Positions 9,991 to 21,058 of a stretch of DNA of 64,000 nt are shown one piece after another. The notes beneath the pieces are model-generated. The model made no database searches, was not told the origin of the DNA, and saw only the letters and a list, made by a program, of their open reading frames with translations. The translations under genes were made by a program, and so were the position numbers. The stretch covers positions 47,847,631 to 47,911,630 of the forward strand of contig OX377206.1 of the NCBI GenBank assembly GCA_947396885.1. Reading direction: 5' to 3'. Source of the DNA: Heligmosomoides polygyrus polygyrus (Eukaryota; Nematoda; Chromadorea; Rhabditida; Heligmosomidae). The stretch's first letter is position 1; the number at the start of each line of letters is the position of its first letter.

Positions 9991-11140
9991 CTGTAAATAT
10001 AAAAGGATTTTTGCGCGGTTCTGCAATGTGACGATATAATCATGCATTGTAGTTAAGATATGCTTCATAACAGATCCTCTTCTTGGTTCTAACTGTCAGT
10101 CCAGGAGCTCCGCTAAAGTTCCTGTGAGACACAAGATAGTTGAGAATTGTTCCAAGTACGCGATATATGTACTTACGTCTACATCAATTTCTGCTCAAAT
10201 GCAGTTAGTACAGACCGTCGGTAAGCCAGAATACGGTGAAAGTGTAAAAATTGAAAGCACCGTTCTTTGAAAAATATCGTTACCGCGTTTTTAGCAGATT
10301 TTGATGATGCTAAAAAAAACCATAGCGAGGGTGTTGGCCACTGGCACGGAATGATGCCATGACAACTTCCGAAGACGACATCGTTGGAATGGAGCCTGTT
10401 CAACGAGGCTCAACACTGCGGCCTTAGGGGATGTTAAATACATATTTCGACACTTCTTTGCTTTTGGAGCTTTTCTTCCTCCGGAACACTGCTGGTAGAA
10501 GGATTTAAATATGAGCACACCTAGTTGGTTGCTACATAAAAGCTTTTACGAAAAGCCTTAAAATGACGCCGTTCTAAGCGTTTCATTTGCCATCAAATAA
10601 ATAGAACTCACGGCACAGTACCTTAACACTAATCCGTTGAGCCCTCTTGTTTTAAAAGAGCATTTTTCGCGCATGAATTTTTTCGATCCATTTCTTATTG
10701 AAGCTTACGATGCTACCGATGACTCTTCAAACGAACGGATTTCCCAACAGTTTCGAATCTATTCCGAATTTCCGTAATGGCATTTGCCCCACAGTTGTTT
10801 ATCATTGCACCTTTGCTAGTAATCACCTGTTATATTCTGAATTAGTATACGTTCTCTCTATGCCATCCGACTGTACTATTTACACGTTGTGGTGTACGGT
10901 ACGTTGATCCTGGCATTTCGTTTCACGGATGCTTCTCCGCATGCAACGCATGCCGAGAGAGACGGACATTTTTACGTAGACCGGCGCCGGCGACATGTGA
11001 AGTATAATAGATGGTAGGGTTGCGGACTCAGGAAAGAGGCCGAGGGTTCCAATCCGTTCGTTGCGATTCCGTCTTGTATGCTTATAAAATCACAGATAAT
11101 TGAATTCGCTAACATCAGGTTTGTGTATAATTTTTGTTCA
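9991..11140. other. Probable intron or intergenic stretch
   Basis: On - a good donor (GTAGAC|GTAAGTAC) lies at about 10172, but every frame reaching it contains a stop and no matching acceptor was seen. A tRNA-like A/B-box pair (GTAGGGTTGCGGACTC and GGTTCCAATCC) occurs at 11010-11065. Nothing else was identified. Confidence 0.35.
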
Positions 11141-11149
11141 TAAAAGAGC

Positions 11150-11480
11150 ACGATGCTAAAACGTTATTTTTCTTCAACAAAACAAATCATCCGTCAACAA
11201 TATAATCACCGTTGGTGCGAACAATAGTAAGCCATTTCTTTAGACACAGCTTCAGTGTCTATGCTCCAGGATGAACGAGGCTGAGAGTCAAGAACGGGAG
11301 AAATCTCATTTTCATAGGTGGTCATAACTATCCAGCTTGTCCTAGCGTAGATGTTGCGGAAGGCTCCGAAGAGGTAGTAATCTAACGGTGCCATGACAGT
11401 ACTGTACAGTAGATGAAGCTTCGTCGTTCAGTCAATCTTCTCTGGGAAATCGTGTGTTAACTTTACTGTGTGTGTACGGT
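11150..11480 (-). pseudogene. mariner transposase, C-terminal piece
   Basis: On - the peptide MAPLDYYLFGAFRN matches the last acidic block of mariner transposases (D-x-AP-x-DYHLF). It is followed by a KEMAYYCSHQR tail in the place of the usual SLPERW end. The preceding part reads on across the hAT insertion into 13161-13345. Two frame changes show it is dead. Confidence 0.75.
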
Positions 11481-13168
11481 CTCGCGATCAAGGGTGTGCG
11501 TTAAATTTTTCGGTAAATTTTTAACGACTATTTTTAACGGAAATTTTTGCGTTAAGTTCAGTAAATTTGTTAGACAAGATTACCTCTAGCGTTACATGTG
11601 TTCTAGAATGTAAAAAGCCAGATCCTTTTCTTTATTGATTTTTCGACTTCATCTACATAGATGGCAAGCGTATGACTGCGTCTTCATCTTTACAACACCT
11701 AGCAACATCTACTACCATGAACAAAATTGATAAACGAGAAAAATATTTAATTAACGCTTCAAAACCAAACAGAAGTAATAAGACTTGTAGAATAACGAAT
11801 ATCCTACTATATCTAGTTCGGCTAGCTTGTGGAAAAGTTAGTCGCCGAGCTTCTGGGAAAATGCAAAGTACGATGCATCACTGCACGACTGAACATTTTT
11901 AACGTTTTCCTGGGTGACAAAATCTGTTGAGCTTGCAGTGCCTCGCTAGGCACACTTACAGCCCGAGATTTTCTATACTGTCCTAATTGTTTCGGAAAGC
12001 TACAAAATGTTATAATAAAGAAATCAGGTCAGGCAGTGATCACAGCGATTGGTTTTGTGGAGATCGTCTTTGGAAAATATTTGCTACGTCCACAGATGCC
12101 TGCCTGTTTCAAAGAATGGTTACTTTTTCTAACGAGGTCCAGTTTTTTCTACTCAAATAAACAGACTCAAATAAACAGCCACGATCAGTTGACCAAACTT
12201 TAATCGAATCGAATTCAACTGCATTGACTGTCTTTGTCTGCCACCCGAGTAATGTATATTTTATTGTGAAACTTTTTCTCCTCTGTATTCTAAAGGAAAC
12301 GCATAAGGAACATTCTGATCTGTTTCTTCCAAATATAATGTGTTTTAGGTTTCTCGATTTCTCCCCATTTTTGGTGAACACATTTTGGACTAGTGAACGG
12401 CATCATAGTAAACCTGCAAATTGGACGAAAAATCCATAGACGTAAAGGAAATTTTTGCTTGAGCCAGATCTTTAAAGAAAGTCGCTTTTTGTAGAACTTT
12501 TTTAAAAAAATTTCACGCAATATATGCAGAATGCCAGTTCTTGGACTCACGTCATATAATGGACCAATAGTAGTTATCGCTTTGCTTATATTTTACTTTA
12601 CTTTAGGAGCTTCCTTGTATGTGTTCAACACACAATCATGCTGCACGAAAAACCCGTCCAACTTTCTGGAAAACCTAAGGGGAAAGAGGGAAACAGCTTT
12701 TTCCTCCACTTGTTTTTTGCGTTATTTGTATTTCACAGCGTCTCCTATGCTTTTGGAACCCCACTTATAAATAAAAGTCACAAAGAAACTGTGAAACGGT
12801 TAGGAAGTCCGAAAAACACGAAACGACGGCAGAGAAAAGTGGAGGGGACAAACAACTAACTTGGTGAAGAAGCAAGAAAAATGCCAGCAATTCTCGGTAT
12901 ATGAGAACGATATTACTGCCTATTTTCACTTATTCAGGTAAGTAGAGAGCTTTCTCGGTAACGCAACGATACTGCGAAGCTTATCCAAAAATTCTTCTGA
13001 AACATATTTACACGAAGAAAAAGTAAAATTTCAAAAATGCTACGTAAAATGTCCTTAATGCAATTTAACGGCAATTCTCGTCGTTAAATTTCGTTTTAAA
13101 AAATAAGCGAAAAATGCCGGTAAAACCGGTAAATCTTTAATCGTTAAACGCGCACCCCTGCTCGCGAT
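11481..13168. mobile_element. Non-autonomous hAT-like element with 8-bp target duplication
   Basis: CTCGCGAT occurs at 11481-11488 and 13161-13168. Between them lies a 1672-bp element (11489-13160) beginning CAAGGGTGTGCG and ending CGCGCACCCCTG, whose ends are inverted and match at 10 of 12 bases. Eight-base duplications and CARGGGTG ends are typical of the hAT superfamily. Both subterminal regions are rich in GGTAAAT and TTTAACG motifs. No transposase is encoded; small open frames at 12224-12860 have no known domain. The insertion splits a mariner on -, so it is younger than that mariner. Confidence 0.9.
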
Positions 13169-13345
13169 GTGGTGAAGAAGGGCGACTTCGAGACGTTTCA
13201 GTTGCTTTTGGAAGCGTCAGCCGGTTTCTAGAGCTGTTTCGTGTAGACGTCGACAATAACGGTGCTACTGCAGTCCATAAGCTCCCAGTAGATCATTCCT
13301 TGTGAATCCCAGAAAACGAAGAAAAGAATGTTCGGCTCCTTCTTT
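13161..13345 (-). pseudogene. mariner transposase, central piece
   Basis: On - this reads FVFWDSQGMIYWELMDCSST, VDVYTKQL and LLHHIARPYT. These correspond to the WWD-x-x-GV-x-YWELL, DLY-x-QQL and HHDNARPHT blocks of mariner transposases. The expected aspartate of HHDNAR is changed. Sequence continuity with 11480 is broken only by the hAT-like element. Confidence 0.75.
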
Positions 13346-15560
13346 ATTTTTATTTTATTTTAAATTTTTCGAACTGGTGACAGGTTTTTGCTCGTAGAAG
13401 TAAATGTTTTGTGACTGACGGTGATACATTTTATTCAAAAATTTGCCCACAGGCTCGCTTGCACGAGCTTATGTACCCCTCTCTTAGAAGCTTCTAGCTT
13501 CTGCTACGCGATATTGCAGATATCCCACAAATTCCTCAAAGTGTCCTCGAGAAATTTCGAATAAACCCAAACGTGGATTAGAATTATGCACCAACCTAAT
13601 AATATATTTATACTTTGATCACTGTAATGGTCCAATTCCTTGGCTGCAGACCGCTGAATCTATTAAATCAGTTGGTAAACGAAGGCCTTGCTAAAGATTA
13701 CTTGACAGCCCACACAAGGACGTTAAGGAAAGTTGAAACACAAAACTACGAGGTTCTGCCAAGAAAAATATAAGTTTGGTTAGAACAGCACCTTTTAATG
13801 ATGAGAATCATAACGACCGGATGCAAACCCTCCCAAACGAACCTCTCTCCGGCCTCTCATCTAAGGCCTCGTGCACACTTCCCAATGAGCTTTGAAGAGC
13901 GACGCGAAAAAGTACACCATGCACGTGGTGGGCGCGGGAAGCCATCGCGCATGCCGGCAGCCATTGCCGCGGCGGTCGCGGCGAGGTTTCCTTTGACTAC
14001 ACTACTACACCGCGCGCGGCGGAAAGGTCGCCGCGATAGCATCGCTGCGGTGGAAGTATTCCCCCGCCTTCGAGGACGCTAATCTCCATCTACGCCGCCG
14101 ACACCCATCACCAAGGACAAAGCAAACCGCTAAGAGCGAAGGGCTACAGACTCAATCTTACACGTCCTCAACATGCTCAGTAAAGGGCTAACTTTCACTA
14201 ATTACTGATATATGACAATTCAATGACTTCCGAATCATAACTAGTCTTCTGAAGCCTCCCATTCTAAGTAGTGCTGCCGCATTTATTGTCCACTACAGCT
14301 TGGGTGCTGTTGGCGACGATAAGAACCTGTCAGTATGTGGCAATCATGGGTGATAGATGCGATGCACTTGTCCGTGACAGGTAACCTAATTCCTATGCAC
14401 GTGAAGCGACGTCTGCGACACTCCTTCTCAACCACTACGCTCATATCATAACGTCGCCTTTTAAATCCCTACGAATGTATTTAGCACGACGTCTATGAGA
14501 CGCCTTTTGAAGATCGACGCACATATTTCATAACGTCTGTGAAACGTCATCTGATCCCCCAATACGCCCAATACGCACGTGGAACGACATCTCCGGCACG
14601 TCTTCGGAACAGGGTTAAGCGTGGGGTTCAATTTTTGCTGAAAATTTTCGACCCCCTCTCCGAAGCGGAATTCGTACGACTGCCTCCTCTCTCTTCCACT
14701 GTTTTATTCCTTATATTTCTTGATTTCTTCATGGTTTTATGTGCATTTTGAACCCTTTGATAAGTTCCTCTTCTTAGGCGCGGCTTCGACACTGAAGAGA
14801 ACAATGAAAAAAAGGTCACTGAACAATATATGCTTTGATAACAAAATAAAATTCTTTTAGTTTTGAATGCCATTTTTCGACACTTCAAAATAAAGATTTT
14901 CTTGTAGCAGTCTTCCAATCATCACTATTCAATCTGTGCAGGTTTTTTTTTCTTCAGTACGTCATGGACACAATTGTTCTACCTGAAGGAGCGACGTCTG
15001 CATTTGAAATTGTGCTCTGAAATTATATTATATAAAATTTCGAGTATTACTTTCTGACGACGAGTTAAGTGCTTTCCCTAGAATTTTTTTGAAGCGTTCT
15101 TCGAATCGAATACGGGCGGCAAACGAATGGTGGACGATGGATTTCCCATGGAAATAATGCTCTCTCATCCTAAGGAAACATCATAAAAATGAAAATGAAG
15201 CCTACAAAAATCCAGCCCTGTTTATCGCACAGCAAAAAAGAAGCTTTCCCGCAGCGACAACGGAGCTGCGATGACAATATGATCATGGTGGAGCGGATAC
15301 AAATTTCTCGTTTTTCATGAAAAAATATTTTTTAGCCGAAAAAGACCCCCATACGGATAAAAATTCTGCCACGAAAACGTTCTAGTCTTGATCAATGCAC
15401 AGTGAAAAACCATGATTTTCTGGATCGAAGGGGTTGAATCGACCTCTGGTTGACTTTGCAAAAAGTCACTGGAGCATAAAATTGAACGCTCACAAAAATA
15501 TTCTATTATTATTATTAATAATACTATTCTACAGTTCACAAAAAGGTTCATAACTCGGTA
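13346..15560. other. Unassigned stretch with a GC-rich block and a degenerate tandem repeat
   Basis: 13860-14085 is strongly GC-rich (TGCCGCGGCGGTCGCGGCG core) in otherwise AT-rich DNA. Its open frames on both strands are probably composition effects. 14400-14610 holds a degenerate repeat with the core ACGACGTCTRYGAGACG at about 50-65 bp spacing. No gene was identified. Confidence 0.35.
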
Positions 15561-15562
15561 AT

Positions 15563-16060
15563 ATACTAGATGGTGCGACTATCACACGGAAACTTTTATT
15601 AATGACAGAAAATAGAACAAAAGATGAAACTTACCGGAGTTGACTCGGGTGTCGGCGTGCTTCGGAAGGCGGCGGCGTCGGCGTTGGAGGCGAGTGTCGT
15701 CGACGGTGACGGTGGCTTCGGGTCGACGGCGTCGGTGGCTTCGAAGGGTGTCGGTCCTTCAGAAGGTGTCGATGGCTTCGGAGGGGTTCAGTGACTTCGG
15801 AAGGCGTCGGTGGCTTCGGAGGGGTTCAGGGCTTCGGAAGGCGTCGGTGGCTTTGGAAGGCCTCGCTGGCTTCGGAGGGTTCGGCGGCTTCGGAGGGGTT
15901 CAGTGGCTTCGGAAGGCGTCGGTGGCTTTGGAAGGCAGGATTGATAGCGTCGAAGACGAGAGTGGTCTGCGACGTCAGAGGCTTCGGAGAGGGTGGACGG
16001 CGATGGAGACGAGAGTGGCCGACGGCTTCTGAAGGCGAGAGAGGTCGACGGCGTCGGTAG
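15563..16060 (-). mobile_element. BEL/Pao 3' LTR, truncated
   Basis: 15563-15640 (TAGATGGTGCGACTATCACA then CGGAAACTTTTATTAAT) is nearly identical to 17658-17735. Both continue into the same GGCTTCGGAAGGCGTCGGTG minisatellite and GGCGAGAGAGGTCGACGGCG. The likeness ends at about 16060, where a LINE abuts. The copy is therefore the left, 3' LTR of a - strand retroelement, cut by later insertion or deletion. Confidence 0.65.
15640..16055. repeat. Minisatellite inside the LTR, left copy
   Basis: Degenerate units of about 18-27 bp built on GGCTTCGGAAGGCGTCGGTG and TCGGAGGGGTTCAG. All frames are open for long stretches (for example Val-Ala-Ser-Glu-Gly repeats), which is a repeat artefact and not a gene. 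Confidence 0.85.
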
Positions 16061-16997
16061 GTGAAGGTGGAAAGTGCTTTTCTTTGCGTTCAAACAGCTA
16101 TTGACTACATTTCCAATTGGGCGATCGAGTGGAAACTACCACTTGCACCTGAGAAATCCTGCTGCTTAGTAATTGGTGGCCGAAATGTTGTATCTCTCCC
16201 CGCCTACAAACTACAGAATTCAACCCTTAGAGTAGTTGAGGAAGTCCGTGATCTTGGATTTTTAATACGCAAGAATCTGAATTTTGACGCTCACTACAAA
16301 TCTTTGGTAAAAATGGCAAAATTTCGCACCTACAACATTTTCAAAGTTTTGAAGAGCAATAATCCTGATCTCCTTCTGCGGGCTTATAAATCATATGTGC
16401 GGCCGATAGCTGAATTCAGAACAACTGTGTTCAACCCTCTCAAGAAGAAAGACATTGACATGCTCGAAAGAATTCAGAATAATTTCACTCGCAAAGCAGT
16501 AATGAGATGCTTTGGCATGGACTACTCGCAAATCCCAAATGGCCGAGAAAGAAACAGGATGTTGGGGTTAAAGTCTCTTGAATGTAGAAGGCAATCATTC
16601 GATCTCAAGATGCTTTTAAAGATTCTCACCCAAAAGGTGCACATAAACCCGTGCATATTTTTCCGAGGCTATCTGTCTAGAACAAGGAGAGGTAAGCTTC
16701 AGCTATATGTGCCGGTAGCGAGGACCACAGTCAGATCAACATTCTTGACCTATAGAAGCTTGCGGGAGTTCAACTTATTACTAGCCCAAAACGAGAAAGG
16801 GATTAGGATTATCTTAGCATTCGCTCGCTTGATTGTTGTCCAGCGTTCATTGTTATAAATGTTTCCGTTCTCATTTATTGGTGCCTACTTAGTCCTCAAG
16901 TTTGAGTTATTAATGTTTGTGTTGCTTTTTTGTTTCTTTATTATATGCGTGGCTACCACCATGCTGTGAATAAATAAATAAATGAATAAATAAATAT
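16061..16997 (+). pseudogene. LINE reverse transcriptase C-terminus, 5'-truncated
   Basis: A 265-codon open frame covers the region downstream of the catalytic box of a jockey/CR1-type LINE: a thumb-like LPLAPEKSCCLVIGG, then LRVVEEVRDLGFLIRKNLNF, a LLRAYKSYVRPIAEF block and an ERIQNNFTRKA block. Stop is at 16856-16858, followed by a 110-bp 3' UTR and an (AATA)n tail at 16969-16996. Such 5' truncation is usual for LINE insertions. It landed in a BEL/Pao gag region on the opposite strand. The frame is uninterrupted, so the insertion is fairly young. Confidence 0.8.
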
Positions 16998-16999
16998 TT

Positions 17000-17645
17000 C
17001 TGGTGTAGGTGTGCGATGATCAGTGAATTTGTTCTGCTCGAAATCTCGTATTGTTGGATTGAATCTTTGGCTTCGCCCTCCAATGCTTTGAGTAGGTGAC
17101 TCATTTTGTAGTTATTGTCGATATTCTTGGAGAGTACCTCATGATTGAAAGCTTCCCAGAAACTCTCCCACTCCCAAATCCGTCCTCAGAATTTCGGGAT
17201 TGGGATCGGGGCTAGCGTCGTTCCTGGGGCCGCGGAGGGCTGATTCTCCTCTTGCTCTTGAAGCTCGTCAGTCCGTTGCTCGACTGTTATTAGCAGGTCT
17301 TGCGCCTGCTGCACTATGTCTTCTGCTTTTTCTACGTTCACTGGGACCCTCTTCCGGATCTCTTCTGATGCTTCTACGTCGAGGTTGTCGGCTGCATTAA
17401 GATACTTCGCCAGTGCATTTTCAACGCAACGCACATTGGCCTCCAATAATATCTTTCCAGAGCGAAGACGTCGACGCTGAATTGAAAAATCCTCTCCTTC
17501 AGAATTGAAGATGCGTTTATCCTTGTTGTAGTTTCTTGGACAGCACCGAACAGGCGGTTACAGCATCTCGTGAGAGATCCTTGAGTTGTCGAGAGGATGG
17601 AGCTCATCTTCTTGTCTTCTGGTCCGGTCCGTTTCGATATCGCCG
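17000..17645 (-). pseudogene. BEL/Pao gag fragment
   Basis: On - a coiled-coil-like N-terminal stretch (DNLDVEASEEIRKRVPVNVE, then a Gln/Glu-rich part) is followed by WEWESFWEAFN and MSHLLKALEGEAKDS. The last matches the gag block of BEL/Pao elements (W-x-x-FW, then L-x-SL-x-GEA). The pieces lie in different frames. The region begins 12 bp from a primer-binding site and stops where the LINE tail begins. Confidence 0.75.
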
Positions 17646-17657
17646 ATGCACCTTATA
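17646..17657 (-). promoter_or_regulatory. Retroelement primer-binding site, tRNA-complementary
   Basis: On -, the LTR end is followed by AGGTGCATCGGC. Eleven of its 12 bases are complementary to the 3' end GCCGATGCACCA typical of a Gly-type tRNA. This fixes element orientation and the LTR edge. Confidence 0.65.
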
Positions 17658-17723
17658 TTAGATGGTGCGACTACCACACGGAAACTTTTATTAATAACAG
17701 AAAATAGAACAAAAGATGAAACT

Positions 17724-18044
17724 ATTAGACAGCATGCAATGGGCGCGTGCAGCGCAGTCGGAGGAGGCGCGACTGTCGCCAGCACCCGATACCAGGTTCC
17801 TGGTTCGGATTTCCCGCCCAGGCCAACCAAGCCTTCCATCCCTCCGGGGTCGGTGAATTGGTACCAGACTTATCTGGGAAGGATAAAGCGCTGACTTGTT
17901 CATCGGCTGGCCACCGCAAGTCACTGTATGGCCAAATACGCATTCATGTCGCCTCCACGACATCCCGTAGAAGTAGAATGCGCTGGCGCATCCCAGAAGG
18001 GATTGAGTAACGCCGTCCTTTATCCTTTATCCTTATTAGACAGC
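17724..18044 (+). mobile_element. SINE1 insertion with perfect 10-bp target duplication
   Basis: ATTAGACAGC occurs at 17724-17733 and 18035-18044. The 301-bp insert has an A-box-like GTGCAGCGCAGTCGGAGG, a B-box-like GGTTCGGATTTC, a conserved body (CCAACCAAGCCTTCCATCCC, GGTACCAGACTTATCTGGGA, GGCTGGCCACCGCAAGTCA) and a TTTATCCTTTATCC tail. These are the features of a tRNA-derived SINE moved by a LINE. Other copies lie at 26530, 27055, 46005, 49085 and 62612. Confidence 0.9.
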
Positions 18045-18054
18045 GGAGTTGACT

Positions 18055-18535
18055 AGGGTGGTGTCGGCGTCGGTGGCTTCGGAGGGTGTCGGTGCTTCGG
18101 AAGGTATTGGTGGCTTCAGAGGAGTTCAGTGGCTTCAGAAGGTGTCGGTGGCTTCGGAGGGGTTCAGGGCTTCGGAAGGCGTCGGTGACTTTGGAAGGCT
18201 TCGGTGGCTTCGGAGGGGTCGGTGGTTTCGGAAGGCGTCGATGGCTTCGGAAGGCAGGAGTGATGGCGTCGAAGACGAGTGCAGTCGGCAACGTCAGAGG
18301 TTGTGGAGGGGGTTGACGGTTTCTGAAGGGCGTCAGTTGCTTCGGATGGCGTCGGTGGCTTCAGAAAGAGCCGGTGGCTTCAGAAGGCGTCGGTGGCTTT
18401 GTAAGGCTAGAGTGGTGGCGTCGGAGACGAGAGTGGTCTGCGACGTCAGAGGCTTCGGAGAGGGTGGACGGCGATGGAGACGAGAGTGGCCAACGGCTTC
18501 TGAAGGCGAGAGAGGTCGACGGCGTTGGTGGATGA
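18055..18535. repeat. Minisatellite inside the LTR, right copy
   Basis: Same unit family as 15640-16055 (GGCTTCGGAGGGGTTCAGGG, GGCTTCGGAAGGCGTCGGTG). This copy is longer than the left one because of different unit numbers. It is non-coding. Confidence 0.85.
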
Positions 18536-18884
18536 AAATGGAGGGTACCTATACCTCGCTGTTCCTCCCGATATCAGTTGTGTTGATATCCGCCAGGTAT
18601 CACACCGCCGGCTATCGTTCTTACTTAGACGAGGAATGATGGGTCGGCCTTCCGCTGCCTCCCTTGACTGCGTTGGTGAGAAATAGACAATCTTGTTCTC
18701 TATAGGTAAGCTTTTCAAATTTTGAAAATTCGGGTAGTTTTTCAAAACCTAGAAAATAGCGCTTTCTCGCTATATAGGCGTCAATTTCCAAGAAAGGGGT
18801 CTTCATTCGCGGTGGGAGGGGTTCTCCTCTCCATCTCCTTAAAGATCCATTAAAAGATTACGACCTCTTCAAAGGAGTGTCGAA

Positions 18885-20770
18885 ATGTGGTAGCAGCTCT
18901 TGTGAAGCCACACCAAGTCTGCCTCAAGACTTTGACAGCTTTTCTTAGCTTGCATGCGCGATTAAACTTTTGGCGCAAAGAAGAGATGTCAAAGTGGATC
19001 CTAATCCTCCATCTGAAAAAAGTCGCCATCTCTAGGGCCTGTCAAATTGCAGTGAAGGAGACCATTCAAGCCTATAGAAGATTGAAGCTATTAAAAGCCG
19101 CTGGCAAGGGTTTAAGCATAAAGCGCTGCAAACAAAATCTCTGCAACCAGAAGGCAATAATGTCATCCCTTAAAGATAAGGATGGAACAACGCAAACGTC
19201 TCGAAGAACGATGTATGTCATCGTTCAAGAATTCTACACAGATCTGTTTCGTTCCTCCATCACTGCCCCAAAATTCTTGACGCCACCAGCTGAGGAAACA
19301 CCTCCCATTACGGAATCAGAAGTTGCTCATGCCATCGGAAGAATGAAGCCAGGCACTGCTCAAGGACCGGAGTCATTTCTACTGATCTCCTTCGTGCGGG
19401 TGGTAGTGCCCTCTGCTCACTTCTTGCCAAGCACTTCAACCTTCGTCTTGGTAGAATTCCGGACTCATGGCGGGAATCGAAAATTTCATCTAATCTGCAA
19501 AAACAGGTAGCCAGGAGAATATTAACAACTATCGACCCAGCGCCTTTTCTCGGTTGTGGACAAGATCTTCACCAAGACATTGCTTGGTGAAGGAGCATTG
19601 CTTGGATGAGTATCAGCCAGCGGAGTAAGCAGGGTTTCACAAGGTTGTCTCCAGTAGGGACCATGTCCAGACTGTCTCACAACTCATCGAAAGAAGCCGC
19701 GAATATCACATCCCACGTGTCCTTGTCTTAGTGTATTATCGGAAAGCGTTCGACTGTGGAAATCAACGCTATTCTGAACGTGCTAGTGCATGCTGGTATA
19801 CCATTGCCCTACATCCGACTTCTCGAAGAATGCTTCTCGAACACACCGACTACCATCCAGTTGTTTAATCGAAAGCTTAAAATTCCTATCGAGAAATGGG
19901 TACGGCAGGGAGACGCGATTTCTCCTGGCTATTCACAGCAGCACCCCAATTGGCTAAGAAGGACTCGAACTGGGACGACAAAGGACGGTTAACGGATCAG
20001 CAACCTTCGTTTCGCCGACGATGTTGTTTTCTCTACCAGCACGGCAAAAGCCGAGGAAATACTAAACGAGCTCAATGTGGCAGGTATAAAGATTGGATTG
20101 GACATGAGTATGTCCAAAACGCAATTTATAGTCAACCAGTACTGTGACACGAGTCTCGTAATGTTAAATGGAGTCACTCTAGAACAGGTTGACTCCTATG
20201 TCTATCTGGGAAGAGAGCTGAACCTGGGCGACAACCTTGCTCCTGAAATCGCCCGCAAGGAGACGTGCAGCATGACAGTCTTCAGTTCGACTCGCGAAGT
20301 CACCGATTACGTCAAGTATGCCGGCCTCAGGGCCTTTATATTCAACGCTTCTATACTACCTGCGATGTGTAACACGACAGATACCTGGCCCGACAACTAG
20401 ACAATCGCCGGAACAGTGCAAACTACGCATCGCGCACTGGAGAGATGTCTTCTGAGGACAAGCCTTCATCAGCAATGGCAAGGCTAGTAGATCCGCTGCA
20501 GTACATGAAAAAATCCAAGTAACTCTTGGTTGGACACCTGCTTAGACGAAAGAACGGTAGATGGAGCCTCCGTGTCACAGATTGGCTCCAGGAGACCATA
20601 AGAGACCATTGGGATGACCGCCAACAAGATGGGTAGACTCATTCTCAAGATGTTTCAGAGAGCGGAGTCTGCCTCACTGAATGCAAGCTGCCAGATACCG
20701 AGCAGTTTGGAAGAGTTGTGGTCCCCGCTGAGAAGTCCTCCAACCGACGAAAGGACCATCAAAGTATCAA
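18885..20770 (+). pseudogene. RTE-type LINE reverse transcriptase, degenerate
   Basis: Blocks in order: a basic LKKVAISRACQIAVKETIQAY linker, RTMYVIVQEFYTDLFRSS, SEVAHAIGRMKPGTAQGPE (start of the reverse transcriptase), a damaged fingers region, VDKIFTKT, FDCGNQRYSERAS, QGDAISP, a RFADDVVFST box near 20010-20040, and SYVYLGRELNLGDNLAPEI. Many stops and frame shifts separate them. It is a different RTE lineage from the copy at 36.9-40.1 kb and closer to 46715-47345. Confidence 0.85.
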
Positions 20771-20991
20771 AGCTATCGCATCGTAATGTGTGGAATTCTC
20801 GACTGATTTCACCAAGAAGAAAAGAGATTGCGTGTTTTTGCTTAAGCCATGTTTCAGCAAATATGTTGTTGGCAAAATACCTTTCAAGATGTTCAGTATA
20901 CTTGGAATTTTTGGCATGGATCTAATGTTCGAGAAAAGGCAATTCATAAATAAACAAAAAATTGGGAGGCAAGCTCTAGATTAATAAATGC

Positions 20992-21058
20992 GTCCCTGGT
21001 AGCTCAACTATCCACCCACCCAGTTACTGGGAGGGTGGAAAGTTGAGCTACCAGGGAC
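20992..21058. repeat. 31-bp-arm hairpin abutting a tRNA-like repeat
   Basis: GTCCCTGGTAGCTCAACTAT pairs with its complement in 21028-21058, with two mismatches over 31 bp and a 5-nt loop. Next to it, read on -, is GGGAGGGGGTTCAAGTCC, a B-box-like sequence, so one arm is probably the end of a tRNA-like SINE. Confidence 0.8.

Larger units (their letters stand above)
17658..18810 (-). mobile_element. BEL/Pao 5' LTR with minisatellite and TATA box
   Basis: This is the partner of 15563-16060. It contains the shared end, a SINE insertion (17734-18034), the minisatellite (18055-18535) and, toward its start on -, a TATA box (CGCCTATATAGCGAG, around 18766-18780). The outer edge is not sharp; about 18.8 kb is an estimate. 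Confidence 0.55.

Noticed and set aside
13860..14085. CpG-island-like promoter
   Set aside because: It is GC-rich, but no gene start, TATA or adjacent exon was found; it may be a decayed GC-rich MITE.
15640..16055. Ser/Val/Gly/Arg-rich open frames on both strands
   Set aside because: Products of a GC-rich minisatellite inside an LTR; the same holds for 18049-18639.
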